Part shown: positions 52,540 to 62,882 of the stretch, in pieces
How the letters are laid out: the number at the start of each line of letters is the position of its first letter
How positions within the stretch are numbered: position 1 is the stretch's first letter
Position numbers and translations under genes: made by a program
Assembly (NCBI GenBank): GCA_038734945.1
Contig: JAVYOA010000002.1
Span: 248,001-312,000, forward strand
DNA: 64,000 bases
Origin: Fervidicoccaceae archaeon
GTDB taxonomy: Archaea; Thermoproteota; Thermoprotei_A; Sulfolobales; Fervidicoccaceae
Reading direction: 5' to 3'
The notes under the pieces: model-generated
The model's database searches: none
What the model saw: the letters and a program-made list of their open reading frames with translations, nothing else
Told to the model about the DNA's origin: nothing

Positions 52540-55188
52540 CTACTCCCTCCATCCAACGACTCTTTCAATGATTCTGTCAATGTTGACAGCTCTACCGTGA
52601 TCGCTCTTTGCTGGATCAACTTTATCGTTTCCGTAGGCAAACTCAACCACAGTTCCATCTGGAAGCCTTGCTGAGCCATCATATTCGATTCTGACATCGA
52701 GAAGTGCATTTATCAGCCTTCTCTGCATATATCCGCTTTGGCTTGTTCTCACTGCAGTATCAACCAATCCCTCTCTCCCTCCTGCAGCATGATAGAATAG
52801 CTCGATTGGGCTGAGTCCTGATCTGAAACTATTGTAGACGAATCCTCTCGCGTATGGGGAGAGATCGTTCTGCTTGAAATGCGGCAGAGGCCTCCCTCTA
52901 TATCCTCTATTTATCCTCTCTCCTCTAATAGATTGCTGACCTAAAGCGGCGCTCATCTGCGTTAAGTTGAGAATGTTGCCTCTTGCTCCAGTTCTCGCCA
53001 TTATGAATGCATTGTTGAAAATGTCCAAATAGCTTGCCGCTATTTCACCAGCATCATCTCTGGCCTTGCTCAGCCTCTCCATGATCTTTGTTTCAACCGT
53101 TTCCTCTATAGTCCTTCCCGGAAGCGGCTCCAGCTCGCCCCTCTCTGCCTGCTCTATTATTTTCTGAACATCCTCTTCCGCCTTCCTCAGGATTTCCCTT
53201 ATCTCCTTCTGGGCCTCTGGTGGAATGTCAACATCGTCCAGGCTCATTGTGAAGCCGAATTTCTCAATGTACCTTATGAACATCTTGAACATCTTGTCTG
53301 CAATTTCCCTCGCGAAGTCAGCACCATACTCCTTGACCAGCCAGTGATATAGGCTCTCAGGTTGCTGTGCTCCAATGCTCTTCTTATCTATCACACCTGT
53401 CAGCATTTTCCCATTCTTTATCACTATGTATGAATCGTGGAGGCAATCTTCATCCTCGCACTTCAGCTTTCCTGCATTCACGGAGGACTTCATTTTAAGG
53501 GTGAAATCCTCTGGAAGGAACATTGAGATAAGCTGCTTCCCTGTCCAGAGCTCCCTCGGGCTATATATGGTTGGCTCTGGAAGCTCTCCGGTGTATCCTG
53601 CAACGCTCAAAAGCTCAATCACGTCCTCCTTAGTAAGAACTGTTGCTTTACTGGTAAGCAGGTATCCTCCGCTTATGTAGTCCTGTAGCCCTCCTATTAT
53701 GGGGCCTCCATATCTTGGGGAGAGAATGTGCTTCTGAACAAGCATGAGCTCTCTAGCTTCGGCTCTTGCTTCCTCTGTCTGAGGGATGTGGAGGTTCATT
53801 TCATCTCCATCAAAATCGGCGTTGTATGGAGGACATACGAGGAGGTTAAGACGGAAGGTTCTTCCGGGAAGAACTTTAACAATGTGTGCCATTATGCTCA
53901 TTCTATGAAGGCTCGGTTGTCTGTTGAAAAGCGCTATATCACCATCTATCAAGTGCCTTTCAACTATGTATCCCGGAGCTAGGGAGCTGGCAAGGGCCTT
54001 TCTATCTTTATAGTACCTTAAATCGATCCTCTTCCCGTCCGGCCTTATAATGTAGTTGGCACCGGGCCACTTATATGGACCATTTATCACGTAGTTCCTC
54101 AGCTCATCTATGTTCCAAGGCGTGACTCTAACAGGTATCGTGAGTATTTTTGCAGCTTCCTCCGGAACGCCAACCTCGTTTATGCTAAGATTGGGATCAG
54201 GAGATATAACTGTTCTAGCGGAAAAATCAACCCTCTTGCCTGAAAGATAGCCTCTGAACCTTCCCTCCTTTCCCTTGAGTCTCTGAGCAAGCGTTTTCAG
54301 CGATCTCCCTGTTCTGTGCTTAGCTGGAGGGATTCCGGGAACTTCATTGTCTATGTATGTTGTGACGTGGTACTGGAGAAGTTCCCATAGATCATCTATC
54401 ACTATTGGCGGGGCAGCAGCATCCATGCTTTCCTTCAATCTCTGATTTGCCCTAATGATATCAACGAGCTTGTGGGTTAAATCATCTTCAGCCCTAATTC
54501 CTGTCTCAAGCATGATGCTTGGTCTAACCTGCACCGGTGGAACAGGAAGGACTGTTAGAACGAACCACTCCGGCCTCGATTCCTGCGGATCTATTCCAAG
54601 AAGCCTCACATCATCATCTGGAATGTTGGATAGCCTGTTCCTTATTTCATCGGGAGTTAGCTTCCTATAGCTCCCCCTCTCCTCCTCATAGAACGTTGTC
54701 GGCCTCTCCAGCTTTATCTTCTTCTGCGGAGCTCCGCAATGTGGACATATTGCTGTTTTTGAGGCCTTGCTCTTCAAATGCTCGTGGAATGCTGGGAGAA
54801 GGAAAGGAAGATGCTTCTCCAGTCTTCTCTGAAGATCCAGGTACTCCTTTGCTTCTTCGTCTTTGAGCAGTATTCTTCCGCACTTCCAACATGTGGACTT
54901 GAGCAAATCGTGGATGTACTTAACATATCCAACATGAATGACAGGCTTTGCCAGCTCTATGTGTCCAAAATGTCCAGGACATGTTTGCATAGTTCCTCCA
55001 CAAACGGGGCACTTCTGCCCAGGCTCTATTACTCCAAGCCTGGGATCCATGACTCCGCCCTGTATTGGAAGACCATCGTCATCGTAAGTATCTGCAGTTA
55101 TTATCTGAACTTTGCTCATTCTCCTTATCTCATCTGGTGAAAGGACACTTAGCTTTATTCCAGATATCCTTTTTATTGGATCTGACAT
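52540..55188 (-). CDS. rpoA1: DNA-directed RNA polymerase subunit A'
   Basis: The 882-residue N-terminal part of the largest subunit. Zinc sites are [17 protein letters not shown] and CWKCG ... CPHCG near the start. The catalytic metal site [13 protein letters not shown] lies around residue 457. [20 protein letters not shown] is the conserved switch region. I choose ATG 55188 (MSDPIKR); GTG 55197 is in frame. Confidence 0.97.
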   Translation of the reverse strand: MSDPIKRISGIKLSVLSPDEIRRMSKVQIITADTYDDDGLPIQGGVMDPRLGVIEPGQKCPVCGGTMQTCPGHFGHIELAKPVIHVGYVKYIHDLLKSTCWKCGRILLKDEEAKEYLDLQRRLEKHLPFLLPAFHEHLKSKASKTAICPHCGAPQKKIKLERPTTFYEEERGSYRKLTPDEIRNRLSNIPDDDVRLLGIDPQESRPEWFVLTVLPVPPVQVRPSIMLETGIRAEDDLTHKLVDIIRANQRLKESMDAAAPPIVIDDLWELLQYHVTTYIDNEVPGIPPAKHRTGRSLKTLAQRLKGKEGRFRGYLSGKRVDFSARTVISPDPNLSINEVGVPEEAAKILTIPVRVTPWNIDELRNYVINGPYKWPGANYIIRPDGKRIDLRYYKDRKALASSLAPGYIVERHLIDGDIALFNRQPSLHRMSIMAHIVKVLPGRTFRLNLLVCPPYNADFDGDEMNLHIPQTEEARAEARELMLVQKHILSPRYGGPIIGGLQDYISGGYLLTSKATVLTKEDVIELLSVAGYTGELPEPTIYSPRELWTGKQLISMFLPEDFTLKMKSSVNAGKLKCEDEDCLHDSYIVIKNGKMLTGVIDKKSIGAQQPESLYHWLVKEYGADFAREIADKMFKMFIRYIEKFGFTMSLDDVDIPPEAQKEIREILRKAEEDVQKIIEQAERGELEPLPGRTIEETVETKIMERLSKARDDAGEIAASYLDIFNNAFIMARTGARGNILNLTQMSAALGQQSIRGERINRGYRGRPLPHFKQNDLSPYARGFVYNSFRSGLSPIELFYHAAGGREGLVDTAVRTSQSGYMQRRLINALLDVRIEYDGSARLPDGTVVEFAYGNDKVDPAKSDHGRAVNIDRIIERVVGWRE

Positions 55189-55197
55189 CCTTCTCAC

Positions 55198-58100
55198 CTA
55201 CTCCCCCATCAAATCACTTATCTTGAGCCTGGGCATTATCCCCATGCTCATCATTTCTTGAAGAAGGAGCTTGAAGCCGTAGGCCATCTCTACCATGTGA
55301 AGATCTCCCTTGTCTCCGTGAATTGGGCAAACATATGCCTTCCTTGTCCTATCGTACCATCCTATGTGTCCGCACTTGCTGCAAACATAAACTGTTGTCT
55401 TATCGCTGCTCTCCAGAAGTCTCTCCCTCAACAGCATTGCCGTTCCATGACCAATTAGAACATCTCTCTCCATCTCGCCGAACCTAAGTCCTCCTTCTCT
55501 CGCCCTTCCCTCTGTGGGCTGTCTCGTGAGAAGCTGGACGGGACCTCTTGCCCTTGCATGGAACTTATCAGCAACGATGTGGTGAAGCCTCTGATAATAT
55601 ACAATGCCAATCATTATAGGTTTTCCTATTACTTCTCCAGTCCTTCCATCATACATTACTTCCCTTCCATCTGGTGAGTAGCCTTTCTTCAGAAGGCTTA
55701 GCTTTATTTCCTCAATTGGTTCCTTGCTGAAGGGAGTTGCATCTATGAACTTACCTGTAAGGGCAGCTGTCTTTCCAGCGAGAGTCTCGAGAAGTTGTCC
55801 CAAGGTCATTCTTGATGGGAAAGCGTGCGGATTTATTATTATGTCTGGGACTATTCCATCCTCTGTATATGGCATGTCGTATTGGGGAATCAGAAGCCCT
55901 ATTACTCCCTTCTGTCCATGCCTGGAAGCAAACTTGTCACCTATTTCGGGAATTCTATAATCCCTCACCCTGACCTTAACGAGCTTATCTCCTTCCTGTG
56001 TTTCTGAGACGAATACTGCATCGACAACTCCCTTTTCTCCATACCTGATGGTAATGCTGGTATCCTTCCTCACATTTGCGCCGAAGCCATACTCTCTGAA
56101 CTCCTCGAGGAATCTAGGCGGACTTGTCTTTCCGATCAGAGCCTCTCCATCCTTGACCTCAACCTCTGGAGAGACAATACCATCGGAGTCCAGCTTTTTG
56201 TAGATTTCAATCCCTCTGAAGCCCTTCACTCCTGACTCTGGTATCTCTATTTTGTCCTCCTGTCCACCAGGATACTTCTTCTCCTCTGTCACATATAGTC
56301 TGTAGAAAGTCGATCTCATGAATCCTCTTTCTGTGCTGGACTTGTTGAATATGAGAGCATCCTCGATGTTATAGCCTGTAAAGGACATTATCGCCACAAT
56401 TGCGTTCTGCCCTGCTGGCCTATCATTGTATCCTATAACGCCTAGGGGCTTTGTTTGAACGAGGGGCTTCTCAGGATGGTGGAGAAGATGAGCTCTGGAG
56501 TCAGTTCTCACTGTGAAGTTTGCCGAATACAAACCAAGAGCCTGCTTTACCATGGCTGATTGGTAGGTATTTCTCGGAGATTGGTTGTGATCTGCATATG
56601 GAATTGTGGAGGCGGAAGTCCCAAAGATCCCTGGAACCCATACCTCCAGATGAGTGAATTCCTCAGCTCCTTCTCTAAGCAGATCGGCCGGGTTAAGTGC
56701 TATATATGCATTGTCCTCCTCATCAGCATCCAGGTACTCTATTTTCCCTTCCTTAACAAGATCGGAGAACTTCTTCTCTCCTCGCTTCAACTGCTCTATG
56801 TCTTTCCTAGTTATCAGGGGCTTCCCGTTTTTTAGAAGAATGAGCGGCCTCCTTATTCTTCCTGCATCTGTGTTTACGTAGACCTCCTTCACATTTCCAT
56901 TTTCAAAATAAGCGATGTTGACTTCATGATGAAGTTCATTTCTCCTCCTCAGCTGCCTAACAGCTTTGGCTAGCTTCTCCCCGTCCTGAACGAATCCTAT
57001 GAGCTTTCCGTTCAGAATCACCTTGGACCAGCTGAGATATTTGCTCTCCCCCTTCTCTGAGGTCTCCTTGACTGCATCGCTGAGGGGAACAACTCCAAGC
57101 TTCATCAGAGTTTGCTTAACCTTCCTCTCATCTATTCCCACAGTTATGTATGTGAGGAGAGAGAGGCTCTTCACTAAGCCACAGTTGGGTCCCTCAGGCG
57201 TCTCAAATGGACACATCCTTCCCCACTGCGTTCCGTGGAGGTCTCTGGCCTTGAAGAGTGGCTGACTCCTGCTCAGAGGCGATACAACCCTTCTCAGGTG
57301 GCTCAGCATGCTCATCCAGTTTGTTCTGTCAAGAAGCTGGCTAACTCCCGTCTTTCCTCCAACCCATGTACCAGTTGCGAGGGCATGCCTTATCTTCTCA
57401 GTTAGAACATCTGGCCTGACGATTCCGGATAGCTTGAACCTTCTATTCCTTGCAAGGGACTTTTCTGCCTGATATTTAAGATCCTTTGTGAAGCTCTTCA
57501 GAGCAGATCTGAATAGAGTTGCGAGAAGATCACCAGCAAGCTTTAGCCTCTTGTTAGCATAGTGATCTCTATCATCGGGCTGTCTCCAGCCCAAATACAG
57601 CTCCAGGACCATGGATGCCATCTGGGCAAGGAAATATCCCTTTTCCTTTCTGCTGCTCGGAGATGAGCCCAAATGCGGAAGGAAGTACTTGTCGATTATC
57701 TGTTTTGCTCTTTCAATTCTGTTCTCTCTTGGTTGACCTATAGCAACTCTTCCTCCTAGATAGTCCAGAGCATCATCGGAGGTCATTATCTCCTTTGCTA
57801 CTTCCAAGCTGGGGAGAAGATGGTTCTGAATCTCGGGGTGGAGGCTCACTGCATATGCTATATCCTTGTCTGATTCAAAGCCAAGAGCCCTCATTAGGAT
57901 TGCGAAGGGAATTCTTCCTGGTATTCCTCCAAAGCTCACACTCATTGTTCCATCTCTATGCAGATCGAGAACTATGGAGATCCTGTAGGATCCTGTGCTT
58001 GAAATTACCTTGGCGCTATAGAGAATGTTGGTGTTTGGCTTCCCCTCATCCACAAGGATCCTGTTAGTTACCATGTCCTCCTGGGCAACAAGAACCTTCT

Positions 58101-58632
58101 CCGTTCCGTTTATTATGAAATATCCTCCAGGATCGTAGGGATCCTCGTTTATGCTTATGAGCTTCTCTGGAGGCAAAGAGCTTATGGGATCCAGGCTGGA
58201 TTTGACCATTACGGGAAGATCCCCTATATACACTTTCTCCTTCACATTCTCAATTCCGTTCTCAATGAGAGATATTTCCAAGTACATGGGGGAAGCATAG
58301 GTGATGTTTCTCACTCTAGCCTCAAATGGTGTGATCTCAACCTCAGAACCGTCTGCCTCTCTGGAAATTGGCTTGAGAACCTCCAGCTTACCTAGCTTGA
58401 ACTTGAGATCCTTCACTGAGAGCTCTATCTCACCCTGTTCATTGACAATTTCCTGCAGCATTTCGCTGACAAAACGGTTATAGGAATCAAGGTGCTGTCT
58501 GGAGAGACCTTGTTCCTCTATGAATTTTTTAGCAAGAAGCCACCTGTTATCCTCGTTCAAAAATGAAATATCTATAGTCTTCTTACCCTGCTCGATCGAT
58601 CCAGAAGAGCTTTCTTCTGCTTCCGAGGACAT
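55198..58632 (-). CDS. rpoB: DNA-directed RNA polymerase subunit B
   Basis: The 1,144-residue second-largest subunit, undivided, as in Thermoproteota. GTQWGRMCPFETPEGPNCGLVKSLSLL, SFTGYNIEDALIFNKSSTERG, RDYRIPEIGDKFASRHGQKGVIG and the C-terminal zinc site (CSKCGHIGWYDRTRKAYVCPIHG) are all seen. ATG 58632 overlaps the rpoH stop. Confidence 0.97.
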   Translation of the reverse strand: MSSEAEESSSGSIEQGKKTIDISFLNEDNRWLLAKKFIEEQGLSRQHLDSYNRFVSEMLQEIVNEQGEIELSVKDLKFKLGKLEVLKPISREADGSEVEITPFEARVRNITYASPMYLEISLIENGIENVKEKVYIGDLPVMVKSSLDPISSLPPEKLISINEDPYDPGGYFIINGTEKVLVAQEDMVTNRILVDEGKPNTNILYSAKVISSTGSYRISIVLDLHRDGTMSVSFGGIPGRIPFAILMRALGFESDKDIAYAVSLHPEIQNHLLPSLEVAKEIMTSDDALDYLGGRVAIGQPRENRIERAKQIIDKYFLPHLGSSPSSRKEKGYFLAQMASMVLELYLGWRQPDDRDHYANKRLKLAGDLLATLFRSALKSFTKDLKYQAEKSLARNRRFKLSGIVRPDVLTEKIRHALATGTWVGGKTGVSQLLDRTNWMSMLSHLRRVVSPLSRSQPLFKARDLHGTQWGRMCPFETPEGPNCGLVKSLSLLTYITVGIDERKVKQTLMKLGVVPLSDAVKETSEKGESKYLSWSKVILNGKLIGFVQDGEKLAKAVRQLRRRNELHHEVNIAYFENGNVKEVYVNTDAGRIRRPLILLKNGKPLITRKDIEQLKRGEKKFSDLVKEGKIEYLDADEEDNAYIALNPADLLREGAEEFTHLEVWVPGIFGTSASTIPYADHNQSPRNTYQSAMVKQALGLYSANFTVRTDSRAHLLHHPEKPLVQTKPLGVIGYNDRPAGQNAIVAIMSFTGYNIEDALIFNKSSTERGFMRSTFYRLYVTEEKKYPGGQEDKIEIPESGVKGFRGIEIYKKLDSDGIVSPEVEVKDGEALIGKTSPPRFLEEFREYGFGANVRKDTSITIRYGEKGVVDAVFVSETQEGDKLVKVRVRDYRIPEIGDKFASRHGQKGVIGLLIPQYDMPYTEDGIVPDIIINPHAFPSRMTLGQLLETLAGKTAALTGKFIDATPFSKEPIEEIKLSLLKKGYSPDGREVMYDGRTGEVIGKPIMIGIVYYQRLHHIVADKFHARARGPVQLLTRQPTEGRAREGGLRFGEMERDVLIGHGTAMLLRERLLESSDKTTVYVCSKCGHIGWYDRTRKAYVCPIHGDKGDLHMVEMAYGFKLLLQEMMSMGIMPRLKISDLMGE

Positions 58633-58877
58633 CAACCAATCACCACCAATCTATAGACAACAGCCTTTCCCGTCAGCTCATCCTCCCTCTCTATTCTTAT
58701 GAGCTCCCCCGGCTGTGCCCCAAGCTCTCGGGCAACCGGATCGCTCGTCCTAATGAGAGGCAACTGATTAATTGAAATATTCAGCTCCTTCAATATTCTT
58801 GGAACCTCGGATATTGGTATTCTCTCATGCTTTGGTACGAGAACGTGGTCTAACACGCTAAATTTCTTTGGGGACAT
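58632..58877 (-). CDS. rpoH: DNA-directed RNA polymerase subunit H
   Basis: The 81-residue H subunit (Rpb5 C-terminal domain): FSVLDHVLVPKHERIPISEVPRILKELNISINQLPLIRTSDPVARELGAQPGELIRIERE. It opens the RNA polymerase operon. GGAGGT lies ten bases before the ATG. A TATA box and a leader hairpin are found upstream. Confidence 0.95.
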   Translation of the reverse strand: MSPKKFSVLDHVLVPKHERIPISEVPRILKELNISINQLPLIRTSDPVARELGAQPGELIRIEREDELTGKAVVYRLVVIG

Positions 58878-58908
58878 AACCTATGATACCTCCAATATTT
58901 TTCATAAA

Positions 58909-58925
58909 GGAAGACTTTCTCTTCC
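58909..58925 (-). promoter_or_regulatory. Leader hairpin before rpoH
   Basis: A six-base-pair inverted repeat (ggaaga-ctttc-tcttcc) lies in the predicted 5' leader of the RNA polymerase operon, between the TATA box and the GGAGGT ribosome binding site. Its role is unknown. Confidence 0.35.
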
Positions 58926-58975
58926 ATTCAAAGATCACTAAAACATTTTGGGCTATTCTATTGCTCCATAATTGG

Positions 58976-58985
58976 GTTTTTAAAG
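58976..58985 (-). promoter_or_regulatory. TATA box of the rpoH-rpoB-rpoA operon
   Basis: The minus strand reads ATCTTTAAAAACCC. A start near 58,954 gives a leader of ~77 bases before the rpoH ATG. Confidence 0.5.
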
Positions 58986-58989
58986 ATTA

Positions 58990-59959
58990 TCCTCATTTCA
59001 GTTTTTTCTAAATGCTTCCTTTAAATATGAGAAAGGGCTCTTTATGTCTTTTCTAATTGCTTCCTGTCGTTCAATTCTTCGATCTTCTTTTTAAACTTTT
59101 TGCTCAATTTTCGGAAAATTGAATTGCACGCTCAGGAGCCGGAAATCTGTGAAAACTGTGTTGTAGCAGAATCAACATTGAAAAACCAAACACTTAAATC
59201 AAATTGACTGCCTTTTCAAAATCTGAACAAGCATTGTAGGTCTCAGCTCTTTTGGTGCTCTTCTTAGATATTTTTAGGCAGGTCTTTTTTTGCTCCTTTC
59301 TTTTTCACCTTCTTTGAAGGAGTTTTTCCTTTATGTTTTAATTGAACTCTAAGGATGGTTTATATTGTAGCAAAATTCCCCCAAATTGTAACTTTTTGTT
59401 TTAAACCCGAAACAACCTGATTTTTGAACTAAGTGTCTGAAACTTGTTTTGAAACTTTTCTTTCAATCGCAACACACATGGCGGGTAGCACAGTTTCTGA
59501 TCCCATCTTCCCCTTCTTAAAGAAAGAAGGTTCTGGAGAGGTTTAGGGCTACATTCCTATAGAAGCTGAATTTAAGCCTTGAGCCTTGTCTTGAGAGCAA
59601 TTACCTCTATAAAGGTGAGGACTAAGAGGATATGCTAAATTTTCATAAAATTTGCCACACTATCCCTACACAAAATGAGGAAATTATTTGTAAAAGTGGT
59701 TCTGTGCCACCTATGTTATTTATTATGGTTCTTATATGATGTTTTATGTGTTGGTTTTGTTTGTGTACGTGTTATTAATGAAATCAGTGTCGGCATAAGT
59801 TGCTTAGTGGGCGGTGGAGCTAATTTTTGTTATAATTATTTAAAAAAGCAATCTGATGGAAGTCTCACTTAGATGCTTAGCATATTGATATAGTCTCCGA
59901 TATGAGAACAAAATTAAATAATAAAAATAAAATATCATAATTCGCCCAAATTCTTCTCG
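58990..59959. other. Long stretch without a convincing gene; possible decayed coding remnants
   Basis: About 970 bases between the rpoH promoter and the next gene. On the minus strand short frames of 20-35 codons follow one another in different phases: one around 59,430-59,515 (starting M-G-S-E-T-V-L-P), one around 59,360-59,425, and Lys-rich pieces near 59,210-59,360 separated by a shift at a seven-A run. This looks like a decayed gene, perhaps a mobile element, but I recognise no domain. The plus-strand 65-codon frame at 59,675 has no support. No CRISPR, tRNA or clear repeat is seen. Confidence 0.35.
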
Positions 59960-60739
59960 GTGGCTATATTGAGGCTTAAGACTTCATGCCGCTTTCATGC
60001 TTATAAACTTCTCAACGCTATAACCGGCGTAGTAGCTGAGAAAAAATGCGACTGCATCTCCTTAAGCGGTGGCATTGACACCTCTGTAGTAGCGGTCGCA
60101 GCTGCAACTGCCGGTCTTAAACCAAGAGCCTATGTTGTTGCCTATGAGAGCGGGTTGCCTAAGGATCTATACTATGCTGAACACGTCTCTAGATTTCTCG
60201 GGCTAGAGCTCAAGTACGTCATAGTAGACAGAGACAAAGCTATGAACTTAGCTAGAAAGGTCACTGATTGCTTTGGCAAAGAGAACCTAGACTCACATGG
60301 CGATGGAGGATGCATTGAGATGAGAAATGATGTAGTGTTCTATGCTGTACTCGAAGAAACACTCAAGGACGGCTGTTCGTGTGTCTTCCTTGGCTCTGGG
60401 GGTGACGAGCTATTTGCTGGGTACAGCTTCATGCTTGAGCTCACTAGCTCAGAGTTGGAAGAAGCTATATGCAAAATGATAAGAGGGAGATTCCCCGAAC
60501 TCCAAATAGCTGATTGTATTGGTGCGAAGGCTGTAGCCCCATTGCTTGACGAAAGGGTTGTAAATGTCGCCACCACTATACCGATGGAGTGCTTGAGGGG
60601 CATACCTCCTCGGGGTAAGGAAGTCCTTAGGTATATATTAGAGGAGAAGGGACTCTGGGAGATAGCAGAGAGGCATAAGGCTCCAGCAGAAGAGGGCTCT
60701 GGGACTAAATCCTTGTGTGTTTCTATATATGATAGATAG
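59960..60739 (+). CDS. Asparagine-synthetase-like ATP pyrophosphatase, no glutaminase domain
   Basis: A 259-residue protein with only the synthetase half of the AsnB family. The PP-loop is ISLSGGIDTSVVA near residue 35, with Thr in place of the usual Ser. LGSGGDELFAGY near residue 140 is the second family motif. The enzyme should adenylate a carboxylate and pass it to ammonia or an amine. The N-terminal glutaminase domain is missing and no separate one is nearby. GTG 59960 or TTG 59969 starts it. A Dph6-like gene follows after 38 bases. Confidence 0.78.
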   Translation: MAILRLKTSCRFHAYKLLNAITGVVAEKKCDCISLSGGIDTSVVAVAAATAGLKPRAYVVAYESGLPKDLYYAEHVSRFLGLELKYVIVDRDKAMNLARKVTDCFGKENLDSHGDGGCIEMRNDVVFYAVLEETLKDGCSCVFLGSGGDELFAGYSFMLELTSSELEEAICKMIRGRFPELQIADCIGAKAVAPLLDERVVNVATTIPMECLRGIPPRGKEVLRYILEEKGLWEIAERHKAPAEEGSGTKSLCVSIYDR

Positions 60740-60777
60740 CTGATGATCCTCGTTGAACCTCATCGGGGGATCTGGAT

Positions 60778-61398
60778 ATGAGGGTAGCGTTCGTTTCTGG
60801 CGGCAAGGACTCCTACTATGCTGTCTACAAGTATGGCGGAGTAGACCTTGGAGTAATGTTGGTGTATGACTTTCCGAGACCTAGTCCACACACAGTGAAC
60901 ATCGGTAAGAGTCTAGAGTCTCTACTAGCATGCAGTATTCCAGTGTTGGTTGCTAAGCTGAGCAAGGGCCGAGAGTTTGAGGAGACAGCAGATCTCCTGA
61001 AGAGGATCTCCCCGACCATAATAGTGGCTGGTGATGTGTACGTAGAGGATCACTTGAAGTATATGGAGAGGTTGGCTAAGGCTATAGGTTCAGATCTTGC
61101 TGAACCCCTGTGGAGCTACGATCCAGTGGAGCTACTCTATAGAGAGATAAGGGATGGTATTAGACCTGTGATCATAGGAGCCGTAGATAGCCTGAAAGGA
61201 TATTTAGGGAAAACTCTTACACCAGATATGTTGGAGGAGTTCGTCCGCTACTCGAGGACTGTGAATGTTGACCCCTTAGGGGAGCATGGGGAATATCACA
61301 CACTGGTATCTGATGGACCGCTCCACAAGCAAGGAATTTCTTTTAGGCCAGTAGGAGTAGAAGATTTTGACTCATACAGCATCTTGAGGCTCATCTAA
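60778..61398 (+). CDS. Dph6-like ATP pyrophosphatase (diphthine-ammonia ligase family)
   Basis: A 206-residue PP-loop ATPase of the COG2102 family. VSGGKDSYYAVYK is at the N-terminus, and DPLGEHGEYHTLVSDGPL near residue 165 is the family signature. The group includes Dph6, which amidates diphthine on EF-2 with ATP and ammonium. It may be the cell's Dph6, or a paralogue, given its neighbours. ATG with GGGGGAT upstream. Confidence 0.82.
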   Translation: MRVAFVSGGKDSYYAVYKYGGVDLGVMLVYDFPRPSPHTVNIGKSLESLLACSIPVLVAKLSKGREFEETADLLKRISPTIIVAGDVYVEDHLKYMERLAKAIGSDLAEPLWSYDPVELLYREIRDGIRPVIIGAVDSLKGYLGKTLTPDMLEEFVRYSRTVNVDPLGEHGEYHTLVSDGPLHKQGISFRPVGVEDFDSYSILRLI

Positions 61399-61464
61399 GT
61401 TACATTGATAAAGAAAAGAATAATAATTATCTTAAATGCTATTGTGCGTGGAAATAGTTCTACA

Positions 61465-61693
61465 ATGGTTGAGAACCTTTTAGATCAGCTCCCTCCAATT
61501 TACTCGAGACTTAGAGATCTAGGCGGTGCTCTCGAGCGTCCTTAAGGACATTGCAGTTCCAAAAATAATGCTGGGGATGAAGCAGATAAAGTCAACTAAA
61601 TATGGAACATATATGGAAAGTCGAAACAGTTTTCAAAGCATGCTCATACCAATGCTCTCTACATTCTCATTCTTGAAAGCCGGCCTTAGCTGA
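61465..61693 (+). pseudogene. Possible frameshifted gene remnant
   Basis: Frame 1 starts ATG 61465 and reads MVENLLDQLPPIYSRLRDLGGALERP before a stop at 61,543. Frame 2 continues across this stop as VLKDIAVPKIMLGMKQIKSTKYGTYM... to a TGA at 61,691-61,693. One missing or extra base near 61,525-61,540 would join them into ~75 residues. I do not recognise the product. Together with the promoter after it this is all that I see in the gap 61,399-61,772. Confidence 0.3.
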
Positions 61694-61726
61694 ACCTTTA
61701 TATGAGCCAAGTCCAAATATTTTTCG

Positions 61727-61739
61727 TTTTTTATATAAT
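61727..61739 (+). promoter_or_regulatory. TATA box of the cobT operon
   Basis: TTTTTTATATAAT, with a start site expected near 61,761, is 12 bases before ATG 61773. It separates cobT and the following genes from the two ATP-pyrophosphatase genes. Confidence 0.55.
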
Positions 61740-61772
61740 TTGATATTCTATCATTATCTTTGGGTCTTAAGT

Positions 61773-62882
61773 ATGGCAGAGCAAAGCATAGTCAAGGTAT
61801 TAAATGGTAGAGAGGTGTGGGATGAAATCACCTCCCGAGGATTCAGTAATGTGCTTTCCGTTTACTTCATCGCTTCAACTAAGATTTCCACGATTCCTGG
61901 AATAAGCCTAGCTGGAGTCAACTCGGAGCTTACTCTCTACACTCCAGCCCTTGATGTTGAGTACTTGACCCTAGGAAAGCCGAAGTCACTGCCCATTGTC
62001 CCGACGACACCAGATGGAGTGCCTACTCCAGCTCTATTAACAAGAGTTGCCATACAGCTTTCAGGGATCCCTTACCTAGTTGTAAACTGTGGAAGCTATA
62101 TAGATCCCCAGATACCGCATGTGGACATACCAGGCAAAGCTGTTGGAGGAAGGATCGATGTTGAGGACTCTCTCACTCCAGAGGCTGTATCTAAACTTTT
62201 CGATGGTTCGAGAACTCTGGGAAAGATGCTTGGGTCGGAGAGCTCTCTTCTGGTTGTAGGTGAATCTATGCCTGGAGGGACAACTTCGGCTATGGCCATT
62301 ATGGAGGCGCTAGGCTATAGAGCCGTTGGAAGGGTGAGCAGTGCGAGTCCATCAAACCCACATGACCTGAAGAGAGAAGTCTTTGAGAGCGCTGTTAAAA
62401 GAGTTGGAAAAAGGCTTCCGCTAGTTGAACCACTAGAGGTAGTTAGCCACTTCGGAGACCCCCTCCATATATCGATTACAGGTTTTCTCGCTGGAGCGCT
62501 TGAGAGAGGCGCCAGAGTTATATTGGCAGGTGGCACCCAGATGTCTGCTGTACTCGCCCTGGCTAGAGCTCTCGGTATTCGCTTTGGCGGTAGAGTAGCC
62601 ATAGGCACCACCCGCTGGATTGTCGAGGACAGGAGCTCAAACCTTTTGGGGCTTGTTAAAGATATATATCCAGATGTTCCTGTAGCCTATGCTGATGTGA
62701 ACTTCTTGAGCGTTAGGCATCGGGGTCTCAGAGCTTACGAGGAGGGGTATGTTAAGGAGGGGGTTGGAGCTGGTGGCACTCTGATAGTTAGTGCTCTCCT
62801 CAGGAATATTAACATGGAAGAGTTGTTGAAAGCGGTGCAGGAAGAGTATGAGAGGGTCGTTAGTCTTGCCCAAGAGAGCTAG
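61773..62882 (+). CDS. cobT: Archaeal CobT: nicotinate-nucleotide base phosphoribosyltransferase
   Basis: A 369-residue enzyme of the archaeal CobT (TIGR00303) family. It makes alpha-ribazole phosphate or an adenine analogue for the lower ligand of cobamides. LGKPKSLPIVPTTPDGVPTPALLTRVA, GESMPGGTTSAMAIMEALGY and ITGFLAGALERGARVILAGGTQMSAVLALARALG are diagnostic. ATG 61773 is preferred because a TATA box ends ~33 bases before it; the frame is open from 61,740. Confidence 0.87.
   Translation: MAEQSIVKVLNGREVWDEITSRGFSNVLSVYFIASTKISTIPGISLAGVNSELTLYTPALDVEYLTLGKPKSLPIVPTTPDGVPTPALLTRVAIQLSGIPYLVVNCGSYIDPQIPHVDIPGKAVGGRIDVEDSLTPEAVSKLFDGSRTLGKMLGSESSLLVVGESMPGGTTSAMAIMEALGYRAVGRVSSASPSNPHDLKREVFESAVKRVGKRLPLVEPLEVVSHFGDPLHISITGFLAGALERGARVILAGGTQMSAVLALARALGIRFGGRVAIGTTRWIVEDRSSNLLGLVKDIYPDVPVAYADVNFLSVRHRGLRAYEEGYVKEGVGAGGTLIVSALLRNINMEELLKAVQEEYERVVSLAQES

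Noticed and set aside
59675-59872. A 65-codon plus-strand frame with hydrophobic and Cys-rich stretches.
   Set aside because: It has no ribosome binding site, no recognisable domain, odd composition (Cys, Val, Phe) and lies in an AT-rich gap.
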